This document shows, piece by piece, positions 11,350-24,071 of a stretch of 64,000 nucleotides of DNA. Position 1 is the stretch's first letter, and each line of letters opens with the position of its first letter. A model generated the notes under the pieces. That model searched no databases and had not been told where the DNA came from. It saw only the letters and a list, made by a program, of their open reading frames with translations. The stretch comes from Cadophora sp. MPI-SDFR-AT-0126 (taxonomy: Eukaryota > Ascomycota > Leotiomycetes > Helotiales > Ploettnerulaceae), in NCBI GenBank assembly GCA_020747065.1, contig JAGMVK010000020.1, positions 558,001-622,000 of the forward strand. The letters run 5' to 3'. The translations under genes and the position numbers were made by a program.

Positions 11350-14300
11350 ATGACGGCTGTCGGACTCCAACAGCAGCAGCATGGGGCGCTTCAGTACAAC
11401 CCGCGACAATCTCCTCACTCTTCAAATATGTCTTCGCGACCACAGAGCTACACGTCCGCTGCACAAGCACAGCTCTTGCGACAAGAACCGCCTATCCAGA
11501 ACGGCAACTCTCCTCTCATGGGCCATCGACCAGCAGTTAGCAACGAGCCTGTGAATGGAAATGCACACCCACCGGAAGACAACGAACGCAGACAGTCTGC
11601 CACACCCAATACAGATGCGCTGAATGCAAATGAGCTTGCGGGACAGAGAAGAGCGTCTCTCCAAGCACGACCGACATCTGCGCCGAATGGAGCTACCGAA
11701 TCTTCACAAGAGGACTCCGAGACCGACATTGTCAGACGGAGACCTCCCCCACTGTTGCAGAGAGCGAAGAGTGACTTTGGACCGCGTGGTGAAGATCAAG
11801 ATTCCGTGGACGAGGAGATACAAGATTGGGGTGCGAGACATGGTTTTGAGGACCACTATGCGTCTGAGGAATATGTTTCCCAACTGGCTAATGTGGGTTG
11901 CTCTTTCCTTTTATGTCCATCAATGTCTATCATCATATAGAACTGGGTTTCTTCCCCATGTCTCTTGAACATCCTTTCGTTTTGTCATCGATCTGGACTT
12001 TGCAAACTCTACATATCGTTTATCTACTATTGTCAGCATGGAAGATCTCCAGAATTGGAGTTGGGAGACCGACCATGGGGGACGTAGGCTTCCAGACGAA
12101 ACAACAGAAGCAGGTCAAATATTGACCAAGGCCTTTACTATTCCTTTGGCTGTTCGTAAAACGGACAAATCCCGTCGCAGGCAAGACCTCGAGTATTGGA
12201 TTTGTCAAACTCCCATCCTCGAGATGGATCGCAACTACTGGAGATTTCACAATATATTATCAAGTTGGGAGCCTCCAGATTTAAATACTGACAGCGACTT
12301 GCAGAATTGGTACATGTACTTTACAGACAAACGCCACGAGACAAATGGGAATCCAAAACCCAAATCGGAAAGTTATGAGCTCCAAGACTGGCGAATGAAA
12401 GATCGACTCAAAACGGTTTCTGCAGCCTTAGCGATATGTCTGAACATTGGAGTCGAACCTCCCGACCAACTCAAGACAAACCCAGGTGCAAAGCTGGAAG
12501 CATGGCAAGACCCCACGACACCTCCTGTTGCAAAGGCATTGGAGATCATTGGGAAGGCCTTGCAGGCACAGTACGAGACACTTGCGATTCGCACACGATA
12601 TAAGCAGTACCTGGACCCCTCTGTGGAAGAAACAAAGAAGTTCACTCAATCATTGAGAAGAAACGCGAAAGAGGAGAGGGTGTTGTTCCACTATAATGGT
12701 CACGGTGTCCCAAAACCAACTGCATCTGGAGAGATTTGGGTGTTCAACAAGAACTACACACAATACATTCCTGTCTCCCTGTACGACCTTCAAACCTGGC
12801 TACAGGCCCCTACATTTTATGTTTGGGACTGTTCGGACGCGGGCAACATTCTCAATAACTTCCACCGCTTTGTCGAAAAGCACAAGCAGGAGGAAGCTGA
12901 TAACCTTGCCAAGGATCCCAACTACATCACCCAGGCTTTCGAGCCATATATCCACCTGGCTGCGTGTGGTGTGAAGGAAAACCTCCCAACCAATCCCTTG
13001 CTACCAGCAGATGTGTTCACGTGCTGCCTTACTACCCCTATCGAAATGGCACTATGGTTCTTCGTCCTTCAAAATCCTCTACCATCTCAGATCTCACCTG
13101 AGAGAGCTAAGAAGCTTCCAGGAAGATTGCAGGAGCGAAGAACTCCGCTTGGAGAGCTTAACTGGATCTTCACCGCCATTACTGATACAATTGCATGGAC
13201 TACTCTTCCACGACCACTCTTCCGAAAGTTCTTCAGACAAGATCTCATGGTTGCAGCTTTGTTCAGAAACTTTCTGTTATCACAGCGAATCATGGCTGCC
13301 TACAACTGTCACCCCCAATCATATCCCGAGCTTCCAGATACCCATCAACATCCCCTATGGGAGAGCTGGGATCTAGCTGTCGAGATGGCTCTCTCACAAC
13401 TCCCCATGTTGGAAGATAAGGAGAACGGAATCAGACCTGACTATGAATTCCAAAATTCGACTTTCTTCACTGAACAGCTCACCGCATTCGAGGTCTATCT
13501 GACTCAAGGCGCTGTCACACACAAGGCTCCGGATCAACTTCCAGTTGTTTTACAGGTTCTGCTCAGTCAGCAGCACCGTGTTCGGGCGTTGATCCTGCTG
13601 GGCAAGTTTTTGGATATGGGTCCTTGGGCAGTGAACTTGGCTCTCAGCATTGGAATCTTCCCTTACGTCCTGAAGCTGCTACAATCGGCGGCAAACGAGC
13701 TGAAGCCGGTTATGGTTTTCATTTGGACTAGAGTCTTAGCTGTTGATATCACCTGCCAGACTGATCTCTTAAAGTTAGTTGTCGCCTCTCTTTCTTGATC
13801 ATCGCATATTGTCCGAGACTAAATGGACGCATGCTGACAAATGTATAGGGACAGCGGCTACATGTATTTTGCTGCCATTCTGAAGCCAACAGAAGGTCTT
13901 CCGGTAGTCGACAGTCTAGAGCACAAAGCTATGTGCGCATTCATCCTCGCCCGTCTCTGTGATGGCTACAAACAAGGCCAGACTGTTTGCAACCAATCCG
14001 AGATCATGAGCTACTGCTTAATACACCTCCAAAACGGTGATAATCCTCTACTACGGCAGTGGGCATGTCTTTGCATCAGCCAGCTGTGGAAAGATCTTCC
14101 AGATGCCAAGTGGAGAGGTATTCGCGAGAATGCACCATCCAAACTGGCTTTCCTAGTTCGAGATGTATGTTGCGAGGTTAGAGCTGCAATGCTTTACGCC
14201 ATGACCACGTTTTTGGGGATCACAGATCTCACTGATGAAGTGGCACGAATCGAAGAGAACATCTCATGGACTGTCATGGAAATGACTAATGATGGGAACG

Positions 14301-16339
14301 CGATGGTTCGCAAGGAGCTCTTGGTTTACTTCTCCAAGTTCATTCATCGCTACGAAAACAAGTTCCTTGTTGCTGCCTTTGAGTACATGATGGAAGAGCG
14401 AGAATATCGCCTATTTCCGCCTGCAAATGACGGCAGGGAACACAAGATGGGACTACACTACGCGAGGCCAGCCAATCGAGATGGAACCGGTGCTATCAAG
14501 GCCACCGCTCACGGCGTGGCTCATAATTCGATATTTGCTGCCGTCTGGAAGCATATCATCATCATGTCGGTGGATCCTCATCCTGAGGTCGGGCGAAATG
14601 CCAAGATCATTATGGACTACATATTGTCCGCGTTGCTGCAATCACCACTTGCTGAGCGGGTACAGCAGTTGCAAGAAGAAATGCAAAGACTCGATGCACG
14701 AGCAGCAGCATCAGCAACCAAACAGTCGAAACAACAATCGGCAGATGCTCGTCCCAATACACCTATGGGACAGGAGGTCAACAACGTCGTTCCACCTACA
14801 CCGGGATTGTTGAAACGGACTGCCAGTTACCTGTTTACATTGCCATTTGGTGGCTCTAGTTCCGATAACTCGCCCTCGGATAGTATAAGTAGTCGCTATC
14901 CTCCGAAATCTCCTAGCTTAAGAGGCCCTGTAAATCCTCGGACCAGACTTCCATCCGAGTTTAATCCTGCTGCGGAGCAGAACGACCCACCCCCAACCCC
15001 CGGAGTCTACCACGCAGCCAAGGAGCCAATGTCCGGCAATTACCAACCGCGAGATATGTCGGTTCCACCAATGATACCTTTGGAAAGCACATTCTTCGAG
15101 TGGTCCATTGAGTACTTCCGAGAACCTCAAATGAAGCCAAACGAAGCGGAAGAACCCGGGAGCACTGACTACAACGAACGTTTATGGAGGAGATCGCGCA
15201 ATGAAGCTATTCTTCGAGAGACTCAGCCACAGAAGGAGATTGCTGGAAGTGGGAAGTGGACTACACCTGCTGGATTCTTCAACAACCAAAGCCAGCCTTC
15301 AAAAATGGCATTCCATCAATTTGAGGATCATCTTGCAGTTTCAGACGATCGAGACATCATCAGTATCTGGGATTGGAAGAAGTCTGGTAGACTGAACAGA
15401 TTCTCGAACGGCAATCCCGAGCGTTCCAAAATTACCGGTTTGCAATTTATTAATGAGGATGATCAAGCATTCCTTCTTACTGGAGCCGACGACGGCGTCA
15501 TCCGAATCTACAGGAATTACGATTCTGAGAAGAAAATCGAGGTCGCTTCAGCATGGCGAGCCTTGACCCATCTCGTACCTAGCAATGTGAATGCAGGAAC
15601 TGTGTTCGACTGGCAGCAAGTCTCAGGTAAGCTCCTAGTAGCAGGCGATGTCAAAGTCATCCGAGTCTGGGCTGCAGCCCCAGAACTATGTGTTGTTGAC
15701 ATCAACGCCCGCTCCGGTTCCTGTGTCACATCTCTTACCTCCGACCAAATGACCGGCAACACATTTGTTGCTGGATTTGGCGACGGCGCAATCCGAGTAT
15801 TTGACGCACGGAATAGACCTCAAGAAGCCATGGTCAAGAAATGGAAGGACGAGAATAATGGTGTTTGGATCAAGGCTGTGCACATGCAGCGAGGCGGTCA
15901 ACGAGAGCTAGTCTCTGCAAGCATTAATGGAAAGGTCAAGCTTTGGGATATTCGCATGGATAAGTGTCTTCGCACGATCAAGACTACGAATGAGGGTCTC
16001 CGCACGGCAAGCATCCATGAACATCTGCCTGTATTTTCTGTGTAAGTTCCTCCCCCTTCTCATCCTGATCCTTCTCCCCAACAATTCATAACGTTCCTTC
16101 GCGCCAAACTGACAATCACCAGCGGAACTACCAACCACACCGTTAAAGTCTTCAACTTCGAAGGCACCCAGCTCTCACGCGTAGAGCCATATTCCAGCTT
16201 CCTACGCGGCATCACACCCATCTCAGCCACGGCTTTCCATCCCCATCGTATGATGCTTGCATGTGCAGCTAAAAGCGACACGCATATCAATCTCTTCACT
16301 TGTGTTGAGAAGAAACCTGCCATTGTACAGGAATACTAA
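11350..16339 (+). CDS. KOG1: TORC1 subunit Kog1/Raptor
   Basis: Four exons: 11350-11892, 12305-13773, 13849-16041, 16123-16339, giving about 1473 aa. Raptor/Kog1 is the TORC1 scaffold that presents substrates to the TOR kinase. Residues 1-180 are a disordered leader. The Raptor N-terminal caspase-like domain starts at YMYFTDKRHETNG and contains RVLFHYNGHGVPKPT and FYVWDCSDAG. A helical HEAT-type region follows (LLRQWACLCISQLWKDLP), then a disordered stretch, then WD repeats from about residue 1130 to the end (FLLTGADDGVIRIY, VKLWDIRMDKCL, HTVKVFNFEG). The start is the first ATG, 6 nt downstream of a TTG. The first intron is unusually long for this window (412 nt) and has a second possible acceptor at 12052. 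The other introns are 75 and 81 nt. Confidence 0.95.
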
Positions 16340-17366
16340 TTCGATCTTCTGGTCTTCGATTCTTGGTGGGGAAGGGAAAAGCCTTTGTCTTTGCTTTGCT
16401 TTAGAGCATCGGATAGAATGGATGGTGATATGAGTGACACGGATTGTACTCTACATACACTCCGACTGCTCTCGATTGTTCACCGCCATGGTTATATGCA
16501 TGTGTTTTACTATGGCATCCTTGCATCTTCCTACTTCAATTCTTCCTCATCACCATCCTGCCTCTTTTTTCACATTCTGAATTTCTTGCATGGCGAGGTT
16601 GAGATTAAATTAAATTTGGGTGGCGTTTAATCGGTCTGCTGCTACTTCTGCTTCTTCGCAAAGGGATAGGTCTTCAAGGGAGGGATTTTTTGTTCTGGTG
16701 CAATGAGGCGCTGAATCAATGCCACGTGGGAGGGAGGTGGGAGGCGACCTTGACATCGATCGTTTGAGCGTAGTGTGTTGTAAAGTAGGCAGAGGGGTAA
16801 TGAATAACGGCGTCGTATGATGAAGCTTTCGGTCTGGTGCCCGAGGTGATGTGAGCGGATGGCAACACGGCCATGGGAATGTTTTGTGCTGTGATGTGAC
16901 TACTGTGAGTGTGAGTGTGGCGTGATGAGTGAAGATCATAGTCGCTGAAAATTCTCATTTGGAATGTGAGGCGGCGTCAAAGACCCAATCCGTCTCCAAC
17001 GATGTCTCTTGAAATCGAATCCTCCGATGAAAGAGAGAGGGGGGGGAGGGAGAGGACAATGTCTTACCGCGATTCAAACCAACTCCAAGACCAATTCTCA
17101 GCCTCGTCCGAGGGGTAAAACGAGGCTGAGATTCGCTTAACAAAAACTAGGGTTGCTAGCGCACTTCTTTCGCCGTTTGACTCTGAAAGTGACTCCACCC
17201 CACCTCACACCTCACACCTCACCTTATCAGCAGCTCTGTACAACATATAGCTGTGTTCTCACCACAACTTTGACCTGCTTCCTCTGTCAGAGAAAGGATC
17301 AAGGCTACCTAATCTACATACAGTCAATTGATCACAAGACAGCTACGCTGCACCAGTCTTGCAAGT
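16340..17366. other. Intergenic region between KOG1 and DPS1
   Basis: 3' UTR of KOG1 and promoter of the tRNA synthetase gene. A purine-rich stretch (about 17028-17055) and CACCTCACACCTCAC repeats (about 17200-17222) are visible. No gene is supported. Confidence 0.5.
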
Positions 17367-19244
17367 ATGGCAGACCAACCCACCGACCCCGCCGTCACGC
17401 CAACACCCCCACCAGCAACAGCCTCAACCTCAACACCCGCCGCAGGTACAGCTGAAGGGGCCGAAGTCTCCAAAAAGGGCGCCAAAAAAGCCGAAGCCAA
17501 AGCCAAAAAGGAAGCCGAAAAAGCACGCAAAGCCGCCGAGCGCGAAGCCCTCGCCGCCTCCAGCGCCGCTGCCTCCGCCGTCGACCACGCAAAGGACAAC
17601 TACGGCCACATAACCCACACGACGAAGATCCCGGCCGCGATCGCGCACCTGCGAGATCTCGGGGAGGGAGATGTCGGGAAGACGGTGAAGGTTAGGGCGT
17701 GGATACAGAATGCGAGGATGCAGGGGGCCAAGATGGCGTTTGTGGAGTTGAGGGAGGAGGGGAATTGGACGGTGCAGGGTGTGGTGGCTGCTACGGCTGA
17801 GGGGAAGGAGGAAGGGGGTGTGGTGAGCAAGCAGATGGTTAAGTGGATTGGGGGATTGAAGTTGGAGAGTTTTGTGGAGGTCGAGGCGAGTGTGCAGAAA
17901 CCGTTGGAGCCGGTGAAGAGTTGTAGGGTTAGTGGGTTGGAGTTGCATCTGAGTAAGGTGTATCTTGTGGCTGCGGCGCCGGAGATGTTGGGTCTGGGAT
18001 TGGGGGCTGCGAGTCGGGCGGTGGGGAGGTTGGATGAGGAGGAGGTGGTGGAGGAGAAGGTTGAGGGTATGTTTAACTATCTTCTTCCGTTTTGGGCTCT
18101 GGTGAAGAGAAGACTTCGTGCTAACAAATCCCAGGTCTCACAATCACCGAAGGCACACCCCTCGCCAGTCTGGCAACCCATCTTAACAACCCAGCCATGC
18201 ACAAGCGCGCACCAGTCAGCCAAGCCATCGCCGACATCCGCATCGCCGTCGAAGATCTCTTCTGTGAATATCTCAAGCAGCATCGCTTCAAGAAATTCCA
18301 TCCTCCATCTCTCATTGGCGCTGCTTCTGAGGGAGGAGCCAATGTTTTCAGAATGCCGTATTTCGAGAAGGAGGCGTATCTTGCCCAGTCGCCCCAATTC
18401 TATAAGCAATTCGAGATTGCGGGTGGTAGGAAGAGAGTTTATTGTGTTGGACCGGTTTTCAGAGCGGAGAATTCAAATACGCCTAGACATATGACTGAGG
18501 TGAGCTACACTTCTACCCCTTCAACACCTGGTCATAGGAGGTATGAATTCGTATTAACAAAAACAGTTCATCGGCCTTGATCTGGAAATGGAAATCGAAG
18601 AACATTACCACGAAGTCCTGCACATGCTCGAAGGTGTCCTTCTCTACATCTTTAAAGGCTTGAGCACCGACTATCGCGAAGAAATCGAACTCATTCGCAC
18701 TGTCTACCCCTCTGAAGAATTCCTGCTCCCCGAACCCGGCAAAGAAGTACGCCTCACTTTCGCCGAAGGCCAAGCCCTCCTCCGTTCCGAAGGTCCCCCC
18801 GAATTTGCCAACGTCTCCGACACCGAAGATATGTCGACGCCGCAAGAAAAAGCCCTTGGTGCTCTCGTCCGCAAGAAATTCAACACCGACTTCTACGTCC
18901 TCGATAAATTCCCCGTTGACGCCCGTCCCTTCTACGCTATGCCCGACCCGGAGAATCCCGATGTTACGAACGCGTATGATTTCATGATGCGGGGACAGGA
19001 GATTCTGAGTGGAGGTCAGAGATTACATTTGCCGCATGAATTGGAGAAGACGATTAGAGCGAAGGGACTTGATCCAAACCAGCCGGGTATCAAGGAATAT
19101 GTCGATGTGTTTAGGAGTGTAGGTGTTCCGCCTCATGGTGGTGGGGGCATTGGTTTGGATAGGGTTGTGGCGTGGTACTTGAATTTGCCGAGTGTGCATT
19201 TGGTGTGTGATTATCCAAGGACGCCGAAGAGATTGAGTCCTTAG
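17367..19244 (+). CDS. DPS1: Aspartyl-tRNA synthetase, cytoplasmic
   Basis: Three exons: 17367-18066, 18135-18499, 18567-19244, giving about 580 aa. Introns are 68 and 67 nt with GTATGT and GTGAGC donors. The enzyme charges tRNA-Asp with aspartate in the cytosol. It has an Ala/Lys-rich N-terminal extension (about residues 1-75) typical of eukaryotic AspRS, which helps tRNA binding. An OB-fold anticodon-binding domain follows (VKVRAWIQNARMQG). The class II core has motif 1 around FHPPSLIGAASEGGANVF, motif 2 split by the second intron (FRAENSNTPRHMTE, then FIGLDLEM), and motif 3 near the C-terminus (GGGGIGLDRVVAW). The ending RTPKRLSP is normal for the family. The N-terminal third is GC- and G-rich compared with neighbouring genes. 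Confidence 0.95.
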
Positions 19245-20946
19245 GTTGATCCCTTGTGGCTCGGTTAAGTTGGTTCCGGGGAGATATGAGATATGGGAAA
19301 AGACATTGCTGCTAGCGATATTGATTGACAGGTCGACCCGGTCGAGGAGCTAGGCGAACGACACTTGCTTGAGTGCTGTGCCTGTGGAAAGCTGCGAATG
19401 AATTCAAAAACAAGGACAAGAACAAAACAATGATAGATGAACTGATAGAGAATTGAAACATCCCTGAATTCCCGTATCTTCCCTTTCTTACGTCCGAATC
19501 GAGTGAAATAAATTGGTTCTAGATGCAAAGAACAAATAACGTGAGCAGAGCATGGCACAGCAGTCTCTCCCTCGCCCTTCTCACAACCACACCCAGACAT
19601 ATGACCACTCACTCCTGAGCATGATATAATGCCGGTCGCCCTTAACATTAGCTAGCACTCACAAGCCCATCGTCGAAGAAAATCAAATCATATCCAACAG
19701 GCGAAACCAACTCCGAGCTGCTTCTAAGCGAGGAACTCCATCACTCCCTAGGTGCCCATTCTAAGAGATGATTGTATCGATCCGTCGAACGGATGGATGA
19801 TCGACCGAATGCCTGTCACCACTATTGATCGGCTAATATAGAAAAGAGCAGACTTTCCTTTACTTGGGATTGTGATGCGATGTTGATGGTGGGATTTCTA
19901 AGTTTTTTTTCTTGATGGGTCGAGATGGGTCTCGCGTGATGCTTTTTCTGATTGTACAGTCTCTATTCTCGGTAGCTGGATAGTTGGGTACTATGGTAAT
20001 TGGATTGCGGAGTCGGATTGAATTGGATCAGAAAGTGAGTATGGGTTCGTGCGTGAGTGGTGGAATTGGGAAAAAGGCACAAGAACCTAAGCGAGCAGGT
20101 AAAAGTGCGCAGCGATGTAACCTCCAGAGTCCGAGCAAGCAAGATCCGGCGAGGGGGAACCCTCTCGATAAATATCTTCCAGAACGAATCCAAAGATCGT
20201 ATTCAACAAGCGATTTGTGGAAGCTGCTCGACAGTTTCTCCCTCCTTGCCAAGCCAACAGCGTCGGCAGACTGGGCAGCCATCACGAAACGTCGCCAAGA
20301 TCCTCCCTATTCCCAATCTAGAACGCATCCCCGGTCTTCTCCACCCCATAACCCGGAAAAATCTCACATTTAAAGTACGGAGGGTCTTTTTCAAGCTTAA
20401 CAGATCATCAGATGGCATGTCCTTGTTTCCGTGTCTAGACCGTGGGAACGAATACGGATAGACGTCGATGCGTGTAAAGCTCCTGAAGGCGCGAGATTCT
20501 CCACCACCCACCATATATGGGAACCACATGGGTCGGCTCCTTCCTTCATACCCGAGGAAAAAAGTCTCGGGATTTGCGACTGAGGGAGGGATCCGCTATG
20601 CCGTTCGTGCTCATGGATATGGGTGTTTGTGATATAGTAGTAATTTCCTACTCTGGCTTCTTGCGAGTTGTCCGGAAATTTCTGTTAGGAAAAGATGTGT
20701 CGATTATGGAGTACAGTAGCGTGATTAGCATTCCCGTTCTGGTATTCAATGAGGGGACCGGTGTTGGCACGATGGAGGTGGCTTTGTATATAAAGGTAGG
20801 AGAATTCCCGCTTGGTTGGCTTTCTGGGCCATACTCATTTTGGAGTCTTCTGCTGTACATTCATTCGTTCGTTCTTTCTTTCGCTTCGATCAAAAGTTGC
20901 ATTCATTTCTATCTACCTGCATATCATATCATACATTTCTTCCACG
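19245..20946. other. Intergenic region between DPS1 and the metzincin-CBM1 gene
   Basis: No gene is supported. The right end holds a TATA box and a pyrimidine-rich leader just before the secreted-protein start. Longer open frames on both strands at 20.0-20.5 kb overlap one another without domain similarity. Confidence 0.45.
20787..20794 (+). promoter_or_regulatory. TATA box of the metzincin-CBM1 gene
   Basis: TATATAAA lies 153 nt upstream of the start codon, followed by a TC-rich stretch and the leader. A strong TATA box suits an inducible secreted-enzyme gene. Confidence 0.6.
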
Positions 20947-22287
20947 ATGAAGTTCCTCAGCACGTCAACGCTCTTGGCAGCAGGTCTGCTGCAGTCTCAT
21001 CTCACCTCTGCCTCTGACTCTCGCGATCAGTCGGGCGATGTCTGGAAGAATTTGCTGGGTGGCTCGGGGGTCGAGAAGAGACAGAGTACTTGGTCTCCGC
21101 CGTCGAACCTGGTGAAGCCGCTCCAGGAGGTCTGGGATCATGAGATGAGTACTTATAACAATGGGAATGCGTTGGCGTTCAAGAATTATGGTTATGATAT
21201 TTTGATGGCTGCTAACGGGTAAGTGCTCCAAACTCTAAATTGGTTTTATGCTTTGGCAATCTCGGGTGGTGAGATGAAAATAGGATAGAGATGAAGAGGG
21301 AACGGTGCTGGGAATGAAGTGACTTTGGCGAGGGCCAGAACTGACTTGATATGTTAACAGAACCATCAACTTCTGCGTCCGCTGGGACTCCAAAGCTACT
21401 CTCTCCGCCGCCCAACGCACAGCCATCACCTCCTCCCTCCAAAAGAACGTCCTCAAATGGACCGATCAACTCACCGGTTTCATGGGCTGGCCATACACCA
21501 CCATCCCAGTCAAAGTCACAGGCTGGGCAACCACTACTCCTTCCCTCTTCCAAGGGCTTTCTTCTTCCGAGAAGGTCTACACCACTGTTGACTCTGAGGG
21601 TGTCGCGGAGTGTGATCCTCGTTGTGGGAGATTCTACCATCAAGATGGCAATTATGGGTCTTGTCCTGGGGGAGCAGAGGCCAGATATGATATGTCCTTG
21701 TGGTTGACTGCTGGTATGGAGGGTGGTGCTGGTGGCGATTGGGGACAGAGGGTGGGAAGTGAATATTTTCTGGGAGCCTTGGATAACCCACACATTTGGC
21801 TGCATGAGTTTGTGAGTATTGACTTGTCCATTCCTCATCCAAGTAGTTCCTTTCTCAAGATTTACTGACACAACTGTAGGGCCACACCCTCGCCCTCGAC
21901 GATTTCTACGACTGGACCCCCACCGGAATCACAAACTTCATCATGTTAGCCGGCTCCTCCCTCACCATCACCGACTTCGATATCTGGATGATGCGCGACT
22001 GGTGGAGAAACCTCGCCAGTCGATACAACCTCGCTACTGTCAAGCCCGCAACTTCCTCCTCGAAGACCACCGCCAAGGCCACATCCACCTCGACCAAAGT
22101 AAATGTTGTTGTTCCGGCTACGACGACGAGTAAGGCTCCGGCTGCTGCTACCACTGCTCCTGCGGCTGGCGCGGCGCTCGCGGCTAAGTATGCGCAGTGT
22201 GGTGGTGAGGGGTGGAAAGGTGCGACTGCTTGTGTGGCCGGCTCGACTTGTGTGGTTAATAACCAGTGGTACTCACAGTGCCTTTAA
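20947..22287 (+). CDS. Secreted metzincin-like metallopeptidase with C-terminal CBM1
   Basis: Three exons: 20947-21218, 21361-21811, 21880-22287, giving about 376 aa. A signal peptide ([22 protein letters not shown]) is followed by a propeptide ending at a dibasic Kex2-like site (VEKR, then QSTWSPP). The central domain contains [11 protein letters not shown], an HExxHxxxxxD zinc site, split by the second intron just after HEF. A methionine follows in NFIMLAG, a plausible Met-turn. The third ligand position matches metzincins, with Asp as in snapalysin, but the usual Gly is Ala. A Thr/Ala/Ser-rich linker leads to a fungal CBM1 ([11 protein letters not shown], then SQCL at the end) that binds cellulose. 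It probably acts on protein or glycoprotein near plant cell wall. Substrate and activity are inferred. Confidence 0.85.
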
Positions 22288-24071
22288 GTCAATATTCTCA
22301 TGTTGAAAGTTTGGAACAAGGTTGAGATTTGGTTCTGGAGGCGCGTAAGGAGATGCTGAAAGGAGATCGAGGGAAAGAGCTGGGATGGAGGTGAAGGCAG
22401 ATTCTTGTAAATATTCTTTTTGCGCCTGTACATTCATTGAACGGCTGAGCCTACTGAGCGAGCTACTTATTTATGCTCTTGCTCTTACTCATTTGTGCTT
22501 ATCTTGGATTGTTTGTTGAAAAGTGATATTGAAAGGTGTTTGTTTACCAGGCGCTCGGCTAATTTTGTGCGGCTGGACTGTGCTAGGTGAAAAGAAAGAT
22601 AGGTAGTCCTTGCTTTGGTTGTGGACAAAAGTATAGACTAGCAAAAATAATTAGTAAATTTCTTCAAGATTTCATGTCTTACTGAATTATGAACATACGT
22701 TAGTCTACCCTTAACAATGAAGTACTCTCAGTTGTCCTGATCTTTTCATCGTGGTCTTGCTCATAACTTATCGTAGCCGCGAGCCAGAGAATAATGCTGA
22801 CGAGAATAAAATCCCTATAACCTAAATAAAAGCTCGTACCTCGATTGGGCATGTCTGGCAATCTCTCGACGGCGTCCAACTACGGAAACCTTGATCGTGT
22901 GTCGAGAGGAGGCATCATGGTCTTTTCAGCTTGGCGCTAACTTTGAACAGATTCTTATGGCAGTCATAATCGAGAGCCCTTTTTGTAGCATAGGCGATGA
23001 GACTTTTGGCTAGGTTGCTATGCAGACTTTAGGAAGCAATTTGGGGGCCTTAATCCCCGAAATACGCGTTTAAACTATAACCGTTTGTGGCTTATTGATA
23101 CTGAGATTATGAATTGAAGGGGTTTTTGTTGAATGAGGATGGCTCAACGATTGCTGGTAGACGAAAGGCGATTAAGTTTCTCAGTTTTATTTAAAGGTTT
23201 GCCCAATAGACTTGGGTTTTGGCTTGGGGTTTTGGGTGCTCTGCTTCGAAAGAATTGGGGACAGTTGGTGATAGAGCTGCTGTGGTAGCAAAAAAACAAA
23301 AAAACGGGTTGAGATTTTTCTCTTCGCTATAAATACTTCAATCACACGTACGAAAAGGCAAATCAAAGAGTATTATACCCGGGGCTGGAACATCAAGCTT
23401 TCAGGTTGACCAGTCTCTCGTAAGAGCAATGTCTACGCTGGTAAGCCCAAAAAGATGCCGTGTACACGATGTTGTCGAGGCTTCGGTAATTAGTCGAGAG
23501 AGTACCGACAATATGAGACCTGAACTTGGACAATCATTCCCGCAGTACATAAGCTTGAAATATGCGCTGTAATGCCCTGTCCGAGCCAGCGTATAGCATA
23601 TTAATCATTGAACACGTGACACAACTATATTGGTGGTCCATTCTTTTTTGGAGTCCTATAGCTGTTCTAAGTCACAGCCATTCACGCCAAGGATTCTAGT
23701 TTTCTGTGCCATCAGGTCCTCCCCAAGATCGAGGGAAATTTCACACTTAGTCGTCGGGCCCTCTGCAAGTAATTTCAGCGGTCATGCAACTCTTCCCGCC
23801 GTTCATAAAGAAACCCATGAAACGGAGGCAGTTTATTTTCAACCGGATCCACAGTCAAGGTTACAATTCAGCTCGTTGGGGTGGCCTATGCGACATTTGT
23901 TTCCAGTTGGGAACGACGCAAGCCTGCATGCATCTCACGTCAGACTTTCAGCAAACAATTCACTCAATAACCTCTCGAGCCTGCACAACCCAAGCTCGAA
24001 TAACCCTGAATTCTACCTGTTGCTCTTTTTTTTGTCTCTGCAGAAAACAGTCTCTATTTTCAGTCTTTAAG
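22288..24071. other. Intergenic region, 1.8 kb
   Basis: Presumed 3' UTR of the metzincin gene and promoter of the GNAT-like gene. Moderately AT-rich around 22.6-23.4 kb. No gene, RNA or repeat is supported. Confidence 0.45.
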
